Shown here: positions 1-6,166 of the stretch, piece by piece
How positions within the stretch are numbered: the first letter of the stretch is position 1
Layout: the number at the start of each line of letters is the position of its first letter
NCBI GenBank assembly: GCA_031262005.1
Contig: JAISIO010000148.1
Coordinates: forward strand, 1-6,792
Source: Bacteroidales bacterium
Lineage (GTDB): Bacteria > Bacteroidota > Bacteroidia > Bacteroidales > UBA1715
Length of the DNA: 6,792 bases
Reading direction: 5' to 3'
Notes under the pieces: model-generated
What the model was told of the DNA's origin: nothing
Database searches by the model: none
The model's input: the letters and a program-made list of their open reading frames with translations, nothing else
Made by a program: the position numbers and the translations under genes

Positions 1-1187
1 ATAAATCCGCCTCGTTCATGGCGTTCATCGGATTCATTCGATTGTATTACATAATAATACACACCCGATGGGCATTCCGTTCCCGATGAATTTTTCCCAT
101 CCCACTGAATGCGAATACCTTTTTCGGAATACACCAATACACCCCAACTGTTAAAGATTTGTATTGAAAACACATCGGCACCGTTGGTATCAAAATAAAA
201 GGTTTCATTTTCATCGCCACCGCCGGGTGTAAATATGTTGGGAATACGAGCCGTGCGATCAAGAGGATTTTCGTCACGGCGTGTAGCCTCATCAAAAAAA
301 TAATCCGTCACCTGCACTGTTTGACTTTGAGTAGCCACACAACCAGCAAGTCGGTAATAATCTATATCTCCCTGATAATCAAATTTTGAACTATCAAGTG
401 CTATTTTGAGATGCACCACATAACCGGGCGAAAAATTTTCTTCGGAAAATGTGTAATACATTCGTAACGAATCCGTCTGTTCGGTTTTTAGTAGACGAGT
501 AGGATTTCCCTGAACATCGCTTTGGTAAATTTCCCAATAATACGTCCACATATTCACATCAAAAGGTTGAAAAGCCTCCGAATTCACTTCAAATACATAA
601 GCAAACGACTCTAAAGGTTCTGTGCGGTTCTCATTTTCATTGTTTTGTATAAAATACGTAAAATTCTCTCCCTTCACTTCCGGACTGAATATAGTAATAC
701 GGCGAGGGTATTGATATGAGCTAAAGTCAGTTGCCGGAATGTGCAGCGTACTTGTTTGCCAATTATTAATACTATTACGGAACGTTACAGCAATTGAAAC
801 TATGGTTTCGGCAGTGTCTTCCAACGATATATGTGAGATTTGACTATTCTTAATACTATCGTGAATTGTAGCTGTATTTACCGCATAGAGTTCTACTTGA
901 AATTGTCCATCAGCTGTGTACACATACGATGCTGTTGTAAGATCGTTTTTTATCATTTGGTCGGAATTGTCGCCAAAATTCCACACATACATACAGTCTC
1001 CGGCGCAAGTTGATTGATTCCTAAAATCTATGCGCGTATTATTCGTTGGAATGTAACACATAGTTTCTTTCGATCTATCGGGAACGGTAAATTGTGCTGT
1101 CGTTTGTGCTATACTGCATAGTGCGGTTGCGCATACGAACAAAGCCGTTAAAACAATATTTCTATTATGATGTGTTGCAAAATGCAT
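1..1187 (-). CDS. Secreted PKD-domain protein with type IX secretion C-terminal domain (3'-truncated by window edge)
   Basis: This frame is open from an ATG at 1187 to the window edge and gives 395 complete codons. Residues 1-27 form a signal peptide: a basic start (HHNRN), then the hydrophobic stretch IVLTALFVCATAL, with likely cleavage after SIA27. Residues about 43-105 look like a PKD domain, with the hallmark WNFGD (69-73) and a closing strand SYVYTADGQFQVELYAVN. Residues about 125-310 are not recognised. From IPNIFTPGGGDEN at 315 to the edge the sequence matches the gliding-motility-associated C-terminal domain (CHU_C/TIGR04131, type B sorting signal), including FNSWGVLVY, WDGKNSSG and PSGVYYYVI. 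Such domains usually end soon after an RG motif, and RGGF is the last thing visible, so probably only a few residues are missing. The inferred role is a surface-exposed or secreted protein exported by Sec and then by the type IX system. Its substrate or partner is unknown. It lies 56 bp downstream of the 806-residue exported protein on the same strand and probably shares its transcript. Confidence 0.85.
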   Translation of the reverse strand, partial: MHFATHHNRNIVLTALFVCATALCSIAQTTAQFTVPDRSKETMCYIPTNNTRIDFRNQSTCAGDCMYVWNFGDNSDQMIKNDLTTASYVYTADGQFQVELYAVNTATIHDSIKNSQISHISLEDTAETIVSIAVTFRNSINNWQTSTLHIPATDFSSYQYPRRITIFSPEVKGENFTYFIQNNENENRTEPLESFAYVFEVNSEAFQPFDVNMWTYYWEIYQSDVQGNPTRLLKTEQTDSLRMYYTFSEENFSPGYVVHLKIALDSSKFDYQGDIDYYRLAGCVATQSQTVQVTDYFFDEATRRDENPLDRTARIPNIFTPGGGDENETFYFDTNGADVFSIQIFNSWGVLVYSEKGIRIQWDGKNSSGTECPSGVYYYVIQSNESDERHERGGF

Positions 1188-1215
1188 ATTGGTAATTTTA
1201 AAAATCTTGATTAAC

Positions 1216-1238
1216 GAATTGTTCGTTCCGAACACTTC
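1216..1238 (-). other. Small stem-loop between the two exported-protein genes
   Basis: The short gap between the stop at 1244 and the next start at 1187 holds an inverted repeat. TGTTCG (1220-1225) pairs with CGAACA (1229-1234) around a 3-nt loop, and GAA/TTC extends the stem past one mismatch. No T-tract follows on the minus strand, so it is not a typical intrinsic terminator. It could be a processing or stability element within an operon, or chance. I see no -7 promoter box in this gap, which favours co-transcription of the two genes. Confidence 0.3.
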
Positions 1239-1243
1239 TTCCC

Positions 1244-3664
1244 TTAAAAACTATGATTACACACTTCACAATACGCTTTTTTCACCGCCGGATTTTGCAT
1301 CACAAAAATTGAGAGTTTTCCGGAATCCAATAATTCGCAATAACGATTTCTATTTTTGTTGCTGGCAGCGTTCATTGCATCAACAAACGCCTGTGTGTGA
1401 TGCATATAGTGCGTATTGGTGCTCATTGCCAAAAACGTAAAAAGAAAATCTTCACTCACATCGGGATTTTGTATCATACTCGACATTATTTCCAGCGGAT
1501 AATCATATTCGCCCATGCTTGCAAATATAGCTGCCTGATTAAGAGCTGCTTGCCAATTGTTTTTATCAATTTCTATAATTTCTTTGATGCGAGCATACGC
1601 AGCTGCCACAAATTCTTCTTCGTTCGATACTTTGAATGTGTTGCCCAGCGAATTGAGTGATTTTATTTGCAATTCCAAATTCAACGGATCAACCGCATAT
1701 TTGGGTAATGGCGAAATTAACAGAGCGTCGATTTCTTTCTGCATATCAGTTACATAATACTCACTGTCAATAGTTTCTAAAAGCAAACGAGCACAAATTA
1801 AATTACGTTTTACATACACATTGTCCATATTAAGTTGAAATAAACTGCGCATATCGCGCAAAAAATCCAAATCAATAGGTTTTCCCAATGCTGCATAACG
1901 CAACCATATTCTATTCATTTCCAAACCAGTGTGTGCCGGTTTCAAAGCTATGCGCATATTATCAATAGCTGCGGTTGAATAGCGTTTTGAAAGCACTTGC
2001 TGAATAATAAATTTTTGTATAGCCAAAGCCTTATCCACATCGTAATTATCCAATGCTTTGTTAAACATAAACACCACAAATTCTTCCTCTTTTTCGGGTG
2101 TTGAAATATTATATTCGGCAACTATTTTAATTTCGGCAAAGCGATGTTTTGCTAAAATCGGTTCCAATTTTACTAAATTATCACCCTTTTGCAAAAACTC
2201 AAGAATTTCTTCCTTCGACTTTGTTCGCAAAAATTGAAATTCGGTTCCAACAACATCGAAGAAAAACAGATCCCATGAATCGTTACTGGCGGTAGTAATG
2301 GGAGCCGAATTATTGGAAAACTGACCGAGTGCCTGCATAATACTTGCAATACGTTCATCTCGCAATTGATTATTCATAATAGTATCACCTTCTATAGAAG
2401 AATAAGCATTTACCGTAATTTCCAACGGACGAAATGATGGCTGCCGCATAGAGTCGAGCAACTGCTGAATATCTTCTTTACTATATGTTGATTTGCCCAC
2501 TTCAAACGGAATGCGAAAAACAATAGTATCAATTGTAGATTCCGGGCGATAGATAAATGTATTGTAGCGTGTAACCGTATCAGGGAAAGGCTCTACCACG
2601 GGCAATGTGGTATTTTCAAATTTTTTATTCCATACCGGAAAAATATTTTTACACACATAACCGTCTTTTAGAATCATCAAATGAATTTCGTATTCCGGTA
2701 TGTTTTCAGGAATTGCGCCAAGCGGAATCGACAATCGTGAGGTAGCCTGTTTTCCCGATTCAATATTCTTTTTAGCAAAATCTTTGGCAAACACCGGTTT
2801 GAGCATGTGTCCGCGTTGCGGCATTTGCGTATTGAGCAAATTCTCGCCGGCACACGGAAATTGCTTACGCATAACAAAATCAACCGCAAGTCCGTCTTTT
2901 TCGTTTTTAAGTAATCGTTTGAAGCCTCGATAATCATTCGTTGTAAAAAAAACTTCGCCGTTTATGACCGAAACATTACTCCGCAAACTACTGATATTGG
3001 GGTATCTATCACATAATTTACAGGCATTGGCATCGTAGCCTTTCATACCATGACTTGATGTTGAAATAGGAAGCCCCGATTTTTTTAGTGTTTTTTTATC
3101 GGTTGAAGTCAAATTGTAATTTCCCAATGTGATGGTAATAAAGGCTTTTTTCTGTGTTTTATCGAAAGCGCAGCCTATTCCCACAAATATATAGGTAGGA
3201 TTGATAAGCACATCTGCCGACTTACGTCGAAAAACCTGATATACCAGTTCCTCGGCAACATCGTTGTACGAAATATTGCCTTTGGGCAAGGTTAATTTCA
3301 CTGCAACTTCATTCGATTGATGAGTACCCGCTCCTGCATCAATCAAACGGCTTGAAAGTTGCATTTTCTTTGGAGCATTCTCCACCCGTGTATCTTCGGT
3401 TTTTACTATATAATCTGCAAAAATTTGCGATACGTTTTGCAATGTTTCGTTCGGAATAAGCGCACGCACGTCATTTTTCGCAAGTTCTCTATTCAGATGG
3501 TACAAACACGCATCTCGCAACATCATCACATCGAATGCGTCGGGTTTAATTTCCAAAATATACCGCTCGGAACGAGTTGCTGTTTTATAATCATTTGTTT
3601 GTGCAACAGCCTGTGTTACACACAATATAGCAGCAAGAAGAAAAGAAAAAAATCTGATGTTCAT
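1244..3664 (-). CDS. Exported CAP-like / OmpA-like / helical-repeat protein
   Basis: The 806-residue product starts with a clear signal peptide (MNIRFFSFLLAAILCVTQAVAQ, likely cleaved after VAQ or AQ), so it is exported at least to the periplasm. Residues about 44-183 resemble a CAP/SCP-PR1 domain: an N-terminal helix with HLNRELAKNDVRALIPN, then NDVAEELVYQVF, then INPTYIFVGIGCAF and a final strand. The histidine usual before the 'NPxY..GIG' segment appears to be missing (SADVLINPTY), so cation or lipid-binding chemistry may be lost. A CxxC (215-218) follows. Residues about 378-448 match the OmpA-like domain, with YSSIEG (421-426), NNQL and DERIASI. Aligned by spacing, Ser423 occupies the position of the usual peptidoglycan-contacting Asp, while Arg438 is kept; this is typical of the 'YASPEG' subtype in Bacteroidota. 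Residues about 525-770 are mostly amphipathic helices, TPR-like in places (NNWQAALNQAAIFASMGEYDYPLEIM). The protein ends with a second CxxC (799-802). A role in envelope structure or in supporting surface export is plausible but inferred. Confidence 0.75.
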   Translation of the reverse strand: MNIRFFSFLLAAILCVTQAVAQTNDYKTATRSERYILEIKPDAFDVMMLRDACLYHLNRELAKNDVRALIPNETLQNVSQIFADYIVKTEDTRVENAPKKMQLSSRLIDAGAGTHQSNEVAVKLTLPKGNISYNDVAEELVYQVFRRKSADVLINPTYIFVGIGCAFDKTQKKAFITITLGNYNLTSTDKKTLKKSGLPISTSSHGMKGYDANACKLCDRYPNISSLRSNVSVINGEVFFTTNDYRGFKRLLKNEKDGLAVDFVMRKQFPCAGENLLNTQMPQRGHMLKPVFAKDFAKKNIESGKQATSRLSIPLGAIPENIPEYEIHLMILKDGYVCKNIFPVWNKKFENTTLPVVEPFPDTVTRYNTFIYRPESTIDTIVFRIPFEVGKSTYSKEDIQQLLDSMRQPSFRPLEITVNAYSSIEGDTIMNNQLRDERIASIMQALGQFSNNSAPITTASNDSWDLFFFDVVGTEFQFLRTKSKEEILEFLQKGDNLVKLEPILAKHRFAEIKIVAEYNISTPEKEEEFVVFMFNKALDNYDVDKALAIQKFIIQQVLSKRYSTAAIDNMRIALKPAHTGLEMNRIWLRYAALGKPIDLDFLRDMRSLFQLNMDNVYVKRNLICARLLLETIDSEYYVTDMQKEIDALLISPLPKYAVDPLNLELQIKSLNSLGNTFKVSNEEEFVAAAYARIKEIIEIDKNNWQAALNQAAIFASMGEYDYPLEIMSSMIQNPDVSEDFLFTFLAMSTNTHYMHHTQAFVDAMNAASNKNRNRYCELLDSGKLSIFVMQNPAVKKAYCEVCNHSF

Positions 3665-3675
3665 TGTTTATACAG

Positions 3676-3717
3676 TTTACAAGTTTGAAAATTTACAAGT
3701 TTGAAAGTTTGAAAATC
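3676..3717. repeat. Short tandem repeat, 16-bp period, in the gene gap
   Basis: Two adjacent copies of a 16-bp unit, tttacaagtttgaaaa (3676-3691) and tttacaagtttgaaag (3692-3707), differ at one base. A partial third copy, tttgaaaatc, follows. The array lies just upstream of the start of the 806-residue exported-protein gene and downstream of the regulator's stop. On the minus strand it would fall in the leader or promoter region of the exported-protein gene. No consensus promoter is visible there; the closest is TAGATTTT (a 7-of-8 match to the -7 box) at the array's outer edge. Function unknown. Confidence 0.6.
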
Positions 3718-3753
3718 TATATGCGAATGAACTTTTTTACTTGCTAACGTATG

Positions 3754-4302
3754 TTACACCAAAACCGAAACAATACGGGCACGTTCATTGTTTTCGGCTT
3801 TTATGGCATGAGGAATTTGCGCATCGAAATATACACTGTCGCCGGTGTTTAATTCAAACACATTGTCTTGAAAATACACTTTCACCGAACCTTCGAGTAG
3901 GTATAAAAATTCTTGTCCGCTGTGGCGGTTAAATTGCACTTCTTGGTCGTTGGCATCAATAGTTACCAAGAATGGAGTTGCTTTCTTGTGAGCAAAATCA
4001 TGTGCAAGGGCTTTGTATTTGTAACGAGCATGTCGTTCTACGCTTGCTCCTTCACCTTTACGGGTAATTGTCCACGCACATTCATGCGGCATTTCACCGG
4101 TAAGAATATATGCAACCTCTACATTGAACTGCTGCGCAATTTTTAATAGTGAACTCACCGGAATATCTATCTGCCCGCTTTCATAATCCTCATATTGATA
4201 TTTATTAATGCCTGTTTTTTCGGCAACTTCGGCTATGGTCATGCCCAAGTCTTCTCGGATTTGTTTCAAACGGGTTCCTATTTCTTTAGTTTGCTCCTGC
4301 AT
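3754..4302 (-). CDS. XRE-family transcriptional regulator with C-terminal cupin domain
   Basis: The 182-residue protein has the two-domain layout of the XRE-cupin regulators. Residues about 8-66 are a helix-turn-helix of the lambda-repressor type (GTRLKQIREDLGMTIAEVAE, then YEDYESGQIDIPVSSLLKIA and FNVEVAYILTG). Residues about 105-182 are a cupin_2 barrel: first motif FNRHSGQEFLYLLEGSVKVY with His127, Glu131 and Gly138; second motif GDSVYFDAQIPHAIKAENN with Gly154, Pro164 and His165. The first motif keeps only one of the usual two histidines, so metal binding is uncertain; the barrel may instead sense a small ligand. It is a soluble DNA-binding protein that probably represses or activates a small regulon. 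It follows guaB on the same strand with a 73-bp gap carrying its own likely promoter and a perfect palindrome, which suggests autoregulation. In other Bacteroidota such regulators often sit beside acyl-CoA ligase genes (recalled, not checked); none is present here. The effector is unknown. Confidence 0.9.
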   Translation of the reverse strand: MQEQTKEIGTRLKQIREDLGMTIAEVAEKTGINKYQYEDYESGQIDIPVSSLLKIAQQFNVEVAYILTGEMPHECAWTITRKGEGASVERHARYKYKALAHDFAHKKATPFLVTIDANDQEVQFNRHSGQEFLYLLEGSVKVYFQDNVFELNTGDSVYFDAQIPHAIKAENNERARIVSVLV

Positions 4303-4329
4303 AGTGTTTTAATTTTTAATTAGTAATCA

Positions 4330-4364
4330 CAAATGTAAGCGTTTTATTGAAACGCTTACACAAA
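4330..4364 (-). promoter_or_regulatory. Likely promoter of the XRE-cupin gene
   Basis: On the minus strand TACATTTG (4330-4337) matches the Bacteroidota -7 box TAnnTTTG exactly. A TTTG (4361-4364) lies 23 bp upstream as a possible -33 element; the usual spacing is about 19-21 bp, so this match is slightly long. Transcription would start near 4323, giving a leader of about 20 nt before the ATG at 4302. The perfect palindrome at 4334-4360 fills the spacer and overlaps the -7 box. Confidence 0.45.
4334..4360. promoter_or_regulatory. Perfect palindrome, candidate operator of the XRE-cupin regulator
   Basis: The arms TGTAAGCGTTT (4334-4344) and AAACGCTTACA (4350-4360) are exact reverse complements separated by 5 nt (TATTG). 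The palindrome lies between the -33-like and -7-like elements of the regulator's promoter and overlaps the -7 box, where a dimeric repressor would block RNA polymerase. Because it also lies 15 bp past the guaB stop codon, it could act as a guaB terminator hairpin. However, the minus-strand sequence after it (TTTGTGATTACT) lacks a real T-tract, so the operator reading is preferred. The two roles are not exclusive. Confidence 0.55.
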
Positions 4365-4375
4365 AAGTACTATTA

Positions 4376-5875
4376 TCAACTATTTTTATTGTCTTTTACA
4401 ATCACATCATGTGCTCCGCCTTCAATAATGCTTGTGGAAGAGACAAGGGTAATTTTTGCATTGTTTTTCAATTCCTCTATCGAAAGAGTTCCGCAACTAC
4501 ACATTGTTGCTTTTATTTTACCCAATGTTATCTCTAAATTATCTTTCAATTTTCCTGCGTATGGCACATAACTATCCACACCTTCCTCAAATTTCAACGT
4601 AGAATTACCGCCCATATCGTAACGTTGCCAATTGCGAGCGCGGTTTGAACCTTCGCCCCAATATTCTTTTACATAAGTGCCTCCGATCAACAATTTTTTT
4701 GTCGGACTTTCGTCAAAACGGGCAAAATAACGCCCCATCATTAAAAAATCGGCACCCATAGCCAAGGCAAGCACCATGTGGTAATCCTGCACAATACCGC
4801 CGTCGGAACAAATTGGAATATACTGTCCGTGTTTTTTGAAATATTCATCACGAGCTTGTGCCACTTCTATAATTGACGTTGCCTGCCCGCGTCCAATACC
4901 TTTTTGCTCACGAGTAATACAAATAGAACCACCGCCAATTCCAACTTTTATAAAATCAGCTCCAGCATCGGCTAAATAATTAAATCCTTCGGTATCTACA
5001 ACATTACCGGCACCTATTTTTACGGTGTCGCCATACGTTTTGCGCACAAATTCTATTGTTTCTTTTTGCCACTCCGAAAAACCGTCCGACGAATCTATAC
5101 ACAGCACATCAACACCAGCCTCTACCAATTTTGGTATGCGCTCTTCATAATCGCGGGTATTTATCCCTGCTCCCACAATCAATCGTTTTTGCTCATCATG
5201 CAATTCGTTCGGGTTATCTTTATGACTATCGTAGTCTTTGCGAAACACAAGATATTTCAAACAGCCTTTTTCATCAACAATCGGCAAGGTATTTACTTTT
5301 TTGTCCCAAATTATATTATTTGCCTCCTCCAAAGTAATGCCATATTTTCCGGTAACCAAACCGGCAAAAGGCGTCATAAATTCTTTCACCTTTTTGTGTT
5401 CATCATCTCTCCTCGGACGATAATCGCGGCTTGTAACCAAGCCAAGCAGCCTACCGTTTGAAGAGCCGTCGTGAGTTATAGCAATTGTTGAAAAGCCTGT
5501 TTTCTCTTTCATATCAAGCACATCTTGCAACGTATCTTCGGGAGTAAGATTAGCACGACTTGCCACAAATCCCGCCTTAAATTCTTTTACTTTTCGCACC
5601 ATTTCAGCCTGTGATTCAATAGATTGCGAACCATAAATAAACGAAACACCACCATTGCGAGCAAGAGCAATTGCCATTTCAGAATCGGAAACCGATTGCA
5701 TAATTGCCGATACAAAAGGCATATTGAGCACAATTTCGGATTTCGAGCCTTTTGTAAATTTTACCAGAGGGGTTTGCAGATTAATTCTATCGGGTGTACA
5801 TTCTTTGGTAGTTAAACCCGGTATAAGCAAATATTCGTTAAAAGTGCGTGAAATTTCGTTACTAATCTGAGCCAT
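4376..5875 (-). CDS. guaB: IMP dehydrogenase, Tritrichomonas-like subfamily
   Basis: This enzyme oxidises IMP to XMP with NAD+, the committed step of guanine nucleotide synthesis, in the cytoplasm as a tetramer. With the ATG at 5875 it has 499 residues, near the family's usual length of about 490-510. The (beta/alpha)8 barrel begins with TFNEYLLIPG and PLVSAIMQSVS-like sequence (PFVSAIMQSVS). A two-CBS-domain insert covers residues about 107-220. The catalytic loop GIGGGSICITREQKGIGRG carries the nucleophile Cys319; the substrate phosphate region has CSDGGI; the mobile flap holds WGEGSNRARNWQRYD with the catalytic Arg418-Tyr419. From this start, Cys319, Lys310, Arg418 and Glu431 fall at the same numbers as I recall for the T. 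foetus enzyme. A GTG at 5908 would add 11 residues but lies upstream of the likely -7 box, so it is rejected. The gene ends with tandem stops (TGA TAA). No part appears missing. Confidence 0.97.
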   Translation of the reverse strand: MAQISNEISRTFNEYLLIPGLTTKECTPDRINLQTPLVKFTKGSKSEIVLNMPFVSAIMQSVSDSEMAIALARNGGVSFIYGSQSIESQAEMVRKVKEFKAGFVASRANLTPEDTLQDVLDMKEKTGFSTIAITHDGSSNGRLLGLVTSRDYRPRRDDEHKKVKEFMTPFAGLVTGKYGITLEEANNIIWDKKVNTLPIVDEKGCLKYLVFRKDYDSHKDNPNELHDEQKRLIVGAGINTRDYEERIPKLVEAGVDVLCIDSSDGFSEWQKETIEFVRKTYGDTVKIGAGNVVDTEGFNYLADAGADFIKVGIGGGSICITREQKGIGRGQATSIIEVAQARDEYFKKHGQYIPICSDGGIVQDYHMVLALAMGADFLMMGRYFARFDESPTKKLLIGGTYVKEYWGEGSNRARNWQRYDMGGNSTLKFEEGVDSYVPYAGKLKDNLEITLGKIKATMCSCGTLSIEELKNNAKITLVSSTSIIEGGAHDVIVKDNKNS

Positions 5876-5897
5876 AGCGTATAGTTTTAATTTCTCG

Positions 5898-5918
5898 CAA
5901 AAATACACAATTAATTGT
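5898..5918 (-). promoter_or_regulatory. Likely guaB promoter with an adjoining 12-bp palindrome
   Basis: On the minus strand TATTTTTG (5898-5905) fits the Bacteroidota -7 box TAnnTTTG and would give a leader of about 15-20 nt before the ATG at 5875. No convincing -33 TTTG is found at the expected distance. Immediately upstream is a perfect palindrome, ACAATTAATTGT (5907-5918), in the -33/-7 spacer, a position suited to a regulator. AT-rich palindromes of this size also occur by chance, so its role is uncertain. Confidence 0.4.
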
Positions 5919-5930
5919 AATTTATAAATG

Positions 5931-6058
5931 GGAACTTCTAAAAATATCCATTTTCAATTGCGCAATGTCGTTTCGAGAGCCTCAATGACCGAGATAAGCG
6001 GTGGCTGAGGCTCTCGAAGCCACTTTATTTTCAATAATAGTAGATTTTTAGAAGCTCC
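5931..6058. mobile_element. MITE-like or REPIN-like non-coding element
   Basis: A 128-bp stretch in the guaB/O-antigen-ligase gap is bounded by imperfect terminal inverted repeats: GGAACTTCTAAAAAT (5931-5945) and its partner ATTTTTAGAAGCTCC (6044-6058), one mismatch in 15. Inside them ATTTTCAAT occurs as a direct repeat (5950-5958 and 6027-6035), and a pair of inverted REP-like hairpins forms the core. No ORF lies inside and no clear target-site duplication is visible at the edges. This layout suggests a small non-autonomous element mobilised in trans. It could also be a transcribed structured region between divergent genes. Confidence 0.5.
5967..6023. repeat. Inverted pair of REP-like palindromes (REPIN-like)
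   Basis: Two 23-nt hairpin units face each other across an 11-nt spacer. Unit 1 has the stem GTCGTT (5967-5972) / AATGAC (5984-5989) around TCGAGAGCCTC. Unit 2 has the stem GTGGCT (6001-6006) / AGCCAC (6018-6023) around GAGGCTCTCGA, the exact reverse complement of the first loop. The loop is conserved while the stems differ yet still pair, as in REP elements that form BIMEs/REPINs. The two units can alternatively pair with each other through 13 bp (5972-5984 with 6006-6018). Similar TTCGA...CTCA-TGACC repeats are common between genes in Bacteroidota, as far as I recall. Confidence 0.6.
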
Positions 6059-6099
6059 TATATGTTTTACCGCAGATTCTCAGATTTTCTCATTTTTTT

Positions 6100-6107
6100 T
6101 ACGTTTG
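6100..6107 (+). promoter_or_regulatory. Possible -7 box for the O-antigen ligase-family gene
   Basis: TACGTTTG matches TAnnTTTG and would start transcription near 6113-6115, about 50 nt before the ATG at 6167. The expected -33 TTTG is not present at normal spacing (TTCT there), so this is a partial match only. A small GTTTG/CAAAC inverted repeat (6103-6117) overlaps it. The stretch from 6059 to 6166 otherwise holds only T-rich sequence and a short CAGATT(T)TCT duplication. Confidence 0.3.
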
Positions 6108-6166
6108 CTCCACAAACATCTCCGTTCAGATAAAAATTTCGTATTATTGCCGAATAATTACTCATA

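Noticed and set aside
1104..1187. Lipoprotein signal in the PKD protein, from Cys19 or Cys24 in the signal peptide
   Set aside because: The residues before each cysteine (LFVC, TALC) do not fit the lipobox, whereas SIA27 fits a signal peptidase I site.
3359..3688. 109-codon plus-strand open frame opposite the start of the 806-residue gene
   Set aside because: It is antisense to the signal peptide and CAP-like domain, shows no recognisable motif, and has low-complexity lysine at its end derived from the signal peptide codons.
4334..4360. Palindrome as a classic rho-independent terminator of guaB
   Set aside because: The stem is AT-rich and is followed on the minus strand by TTTGTGATTACT rather than a run of T; overlap with a -7 box favours an operator, although a secondary terminator role is not excluded.
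5066..5461. 131-codon plus-strand open frame inside guaB
   Set aside because: It is antisense to highly conserved IMP dehydrogenase sequence, with no plausible protein features.
5876..5908. GTG at 5908 as an upstream start adding 11 residues to IMP dehydrogenase
   Set aside because: It lies upstream of the likely -7 box at 5898-5905, the extra residues do not match the family, and the ATG at 5875 gives the numbering expected for the catalytic residues.
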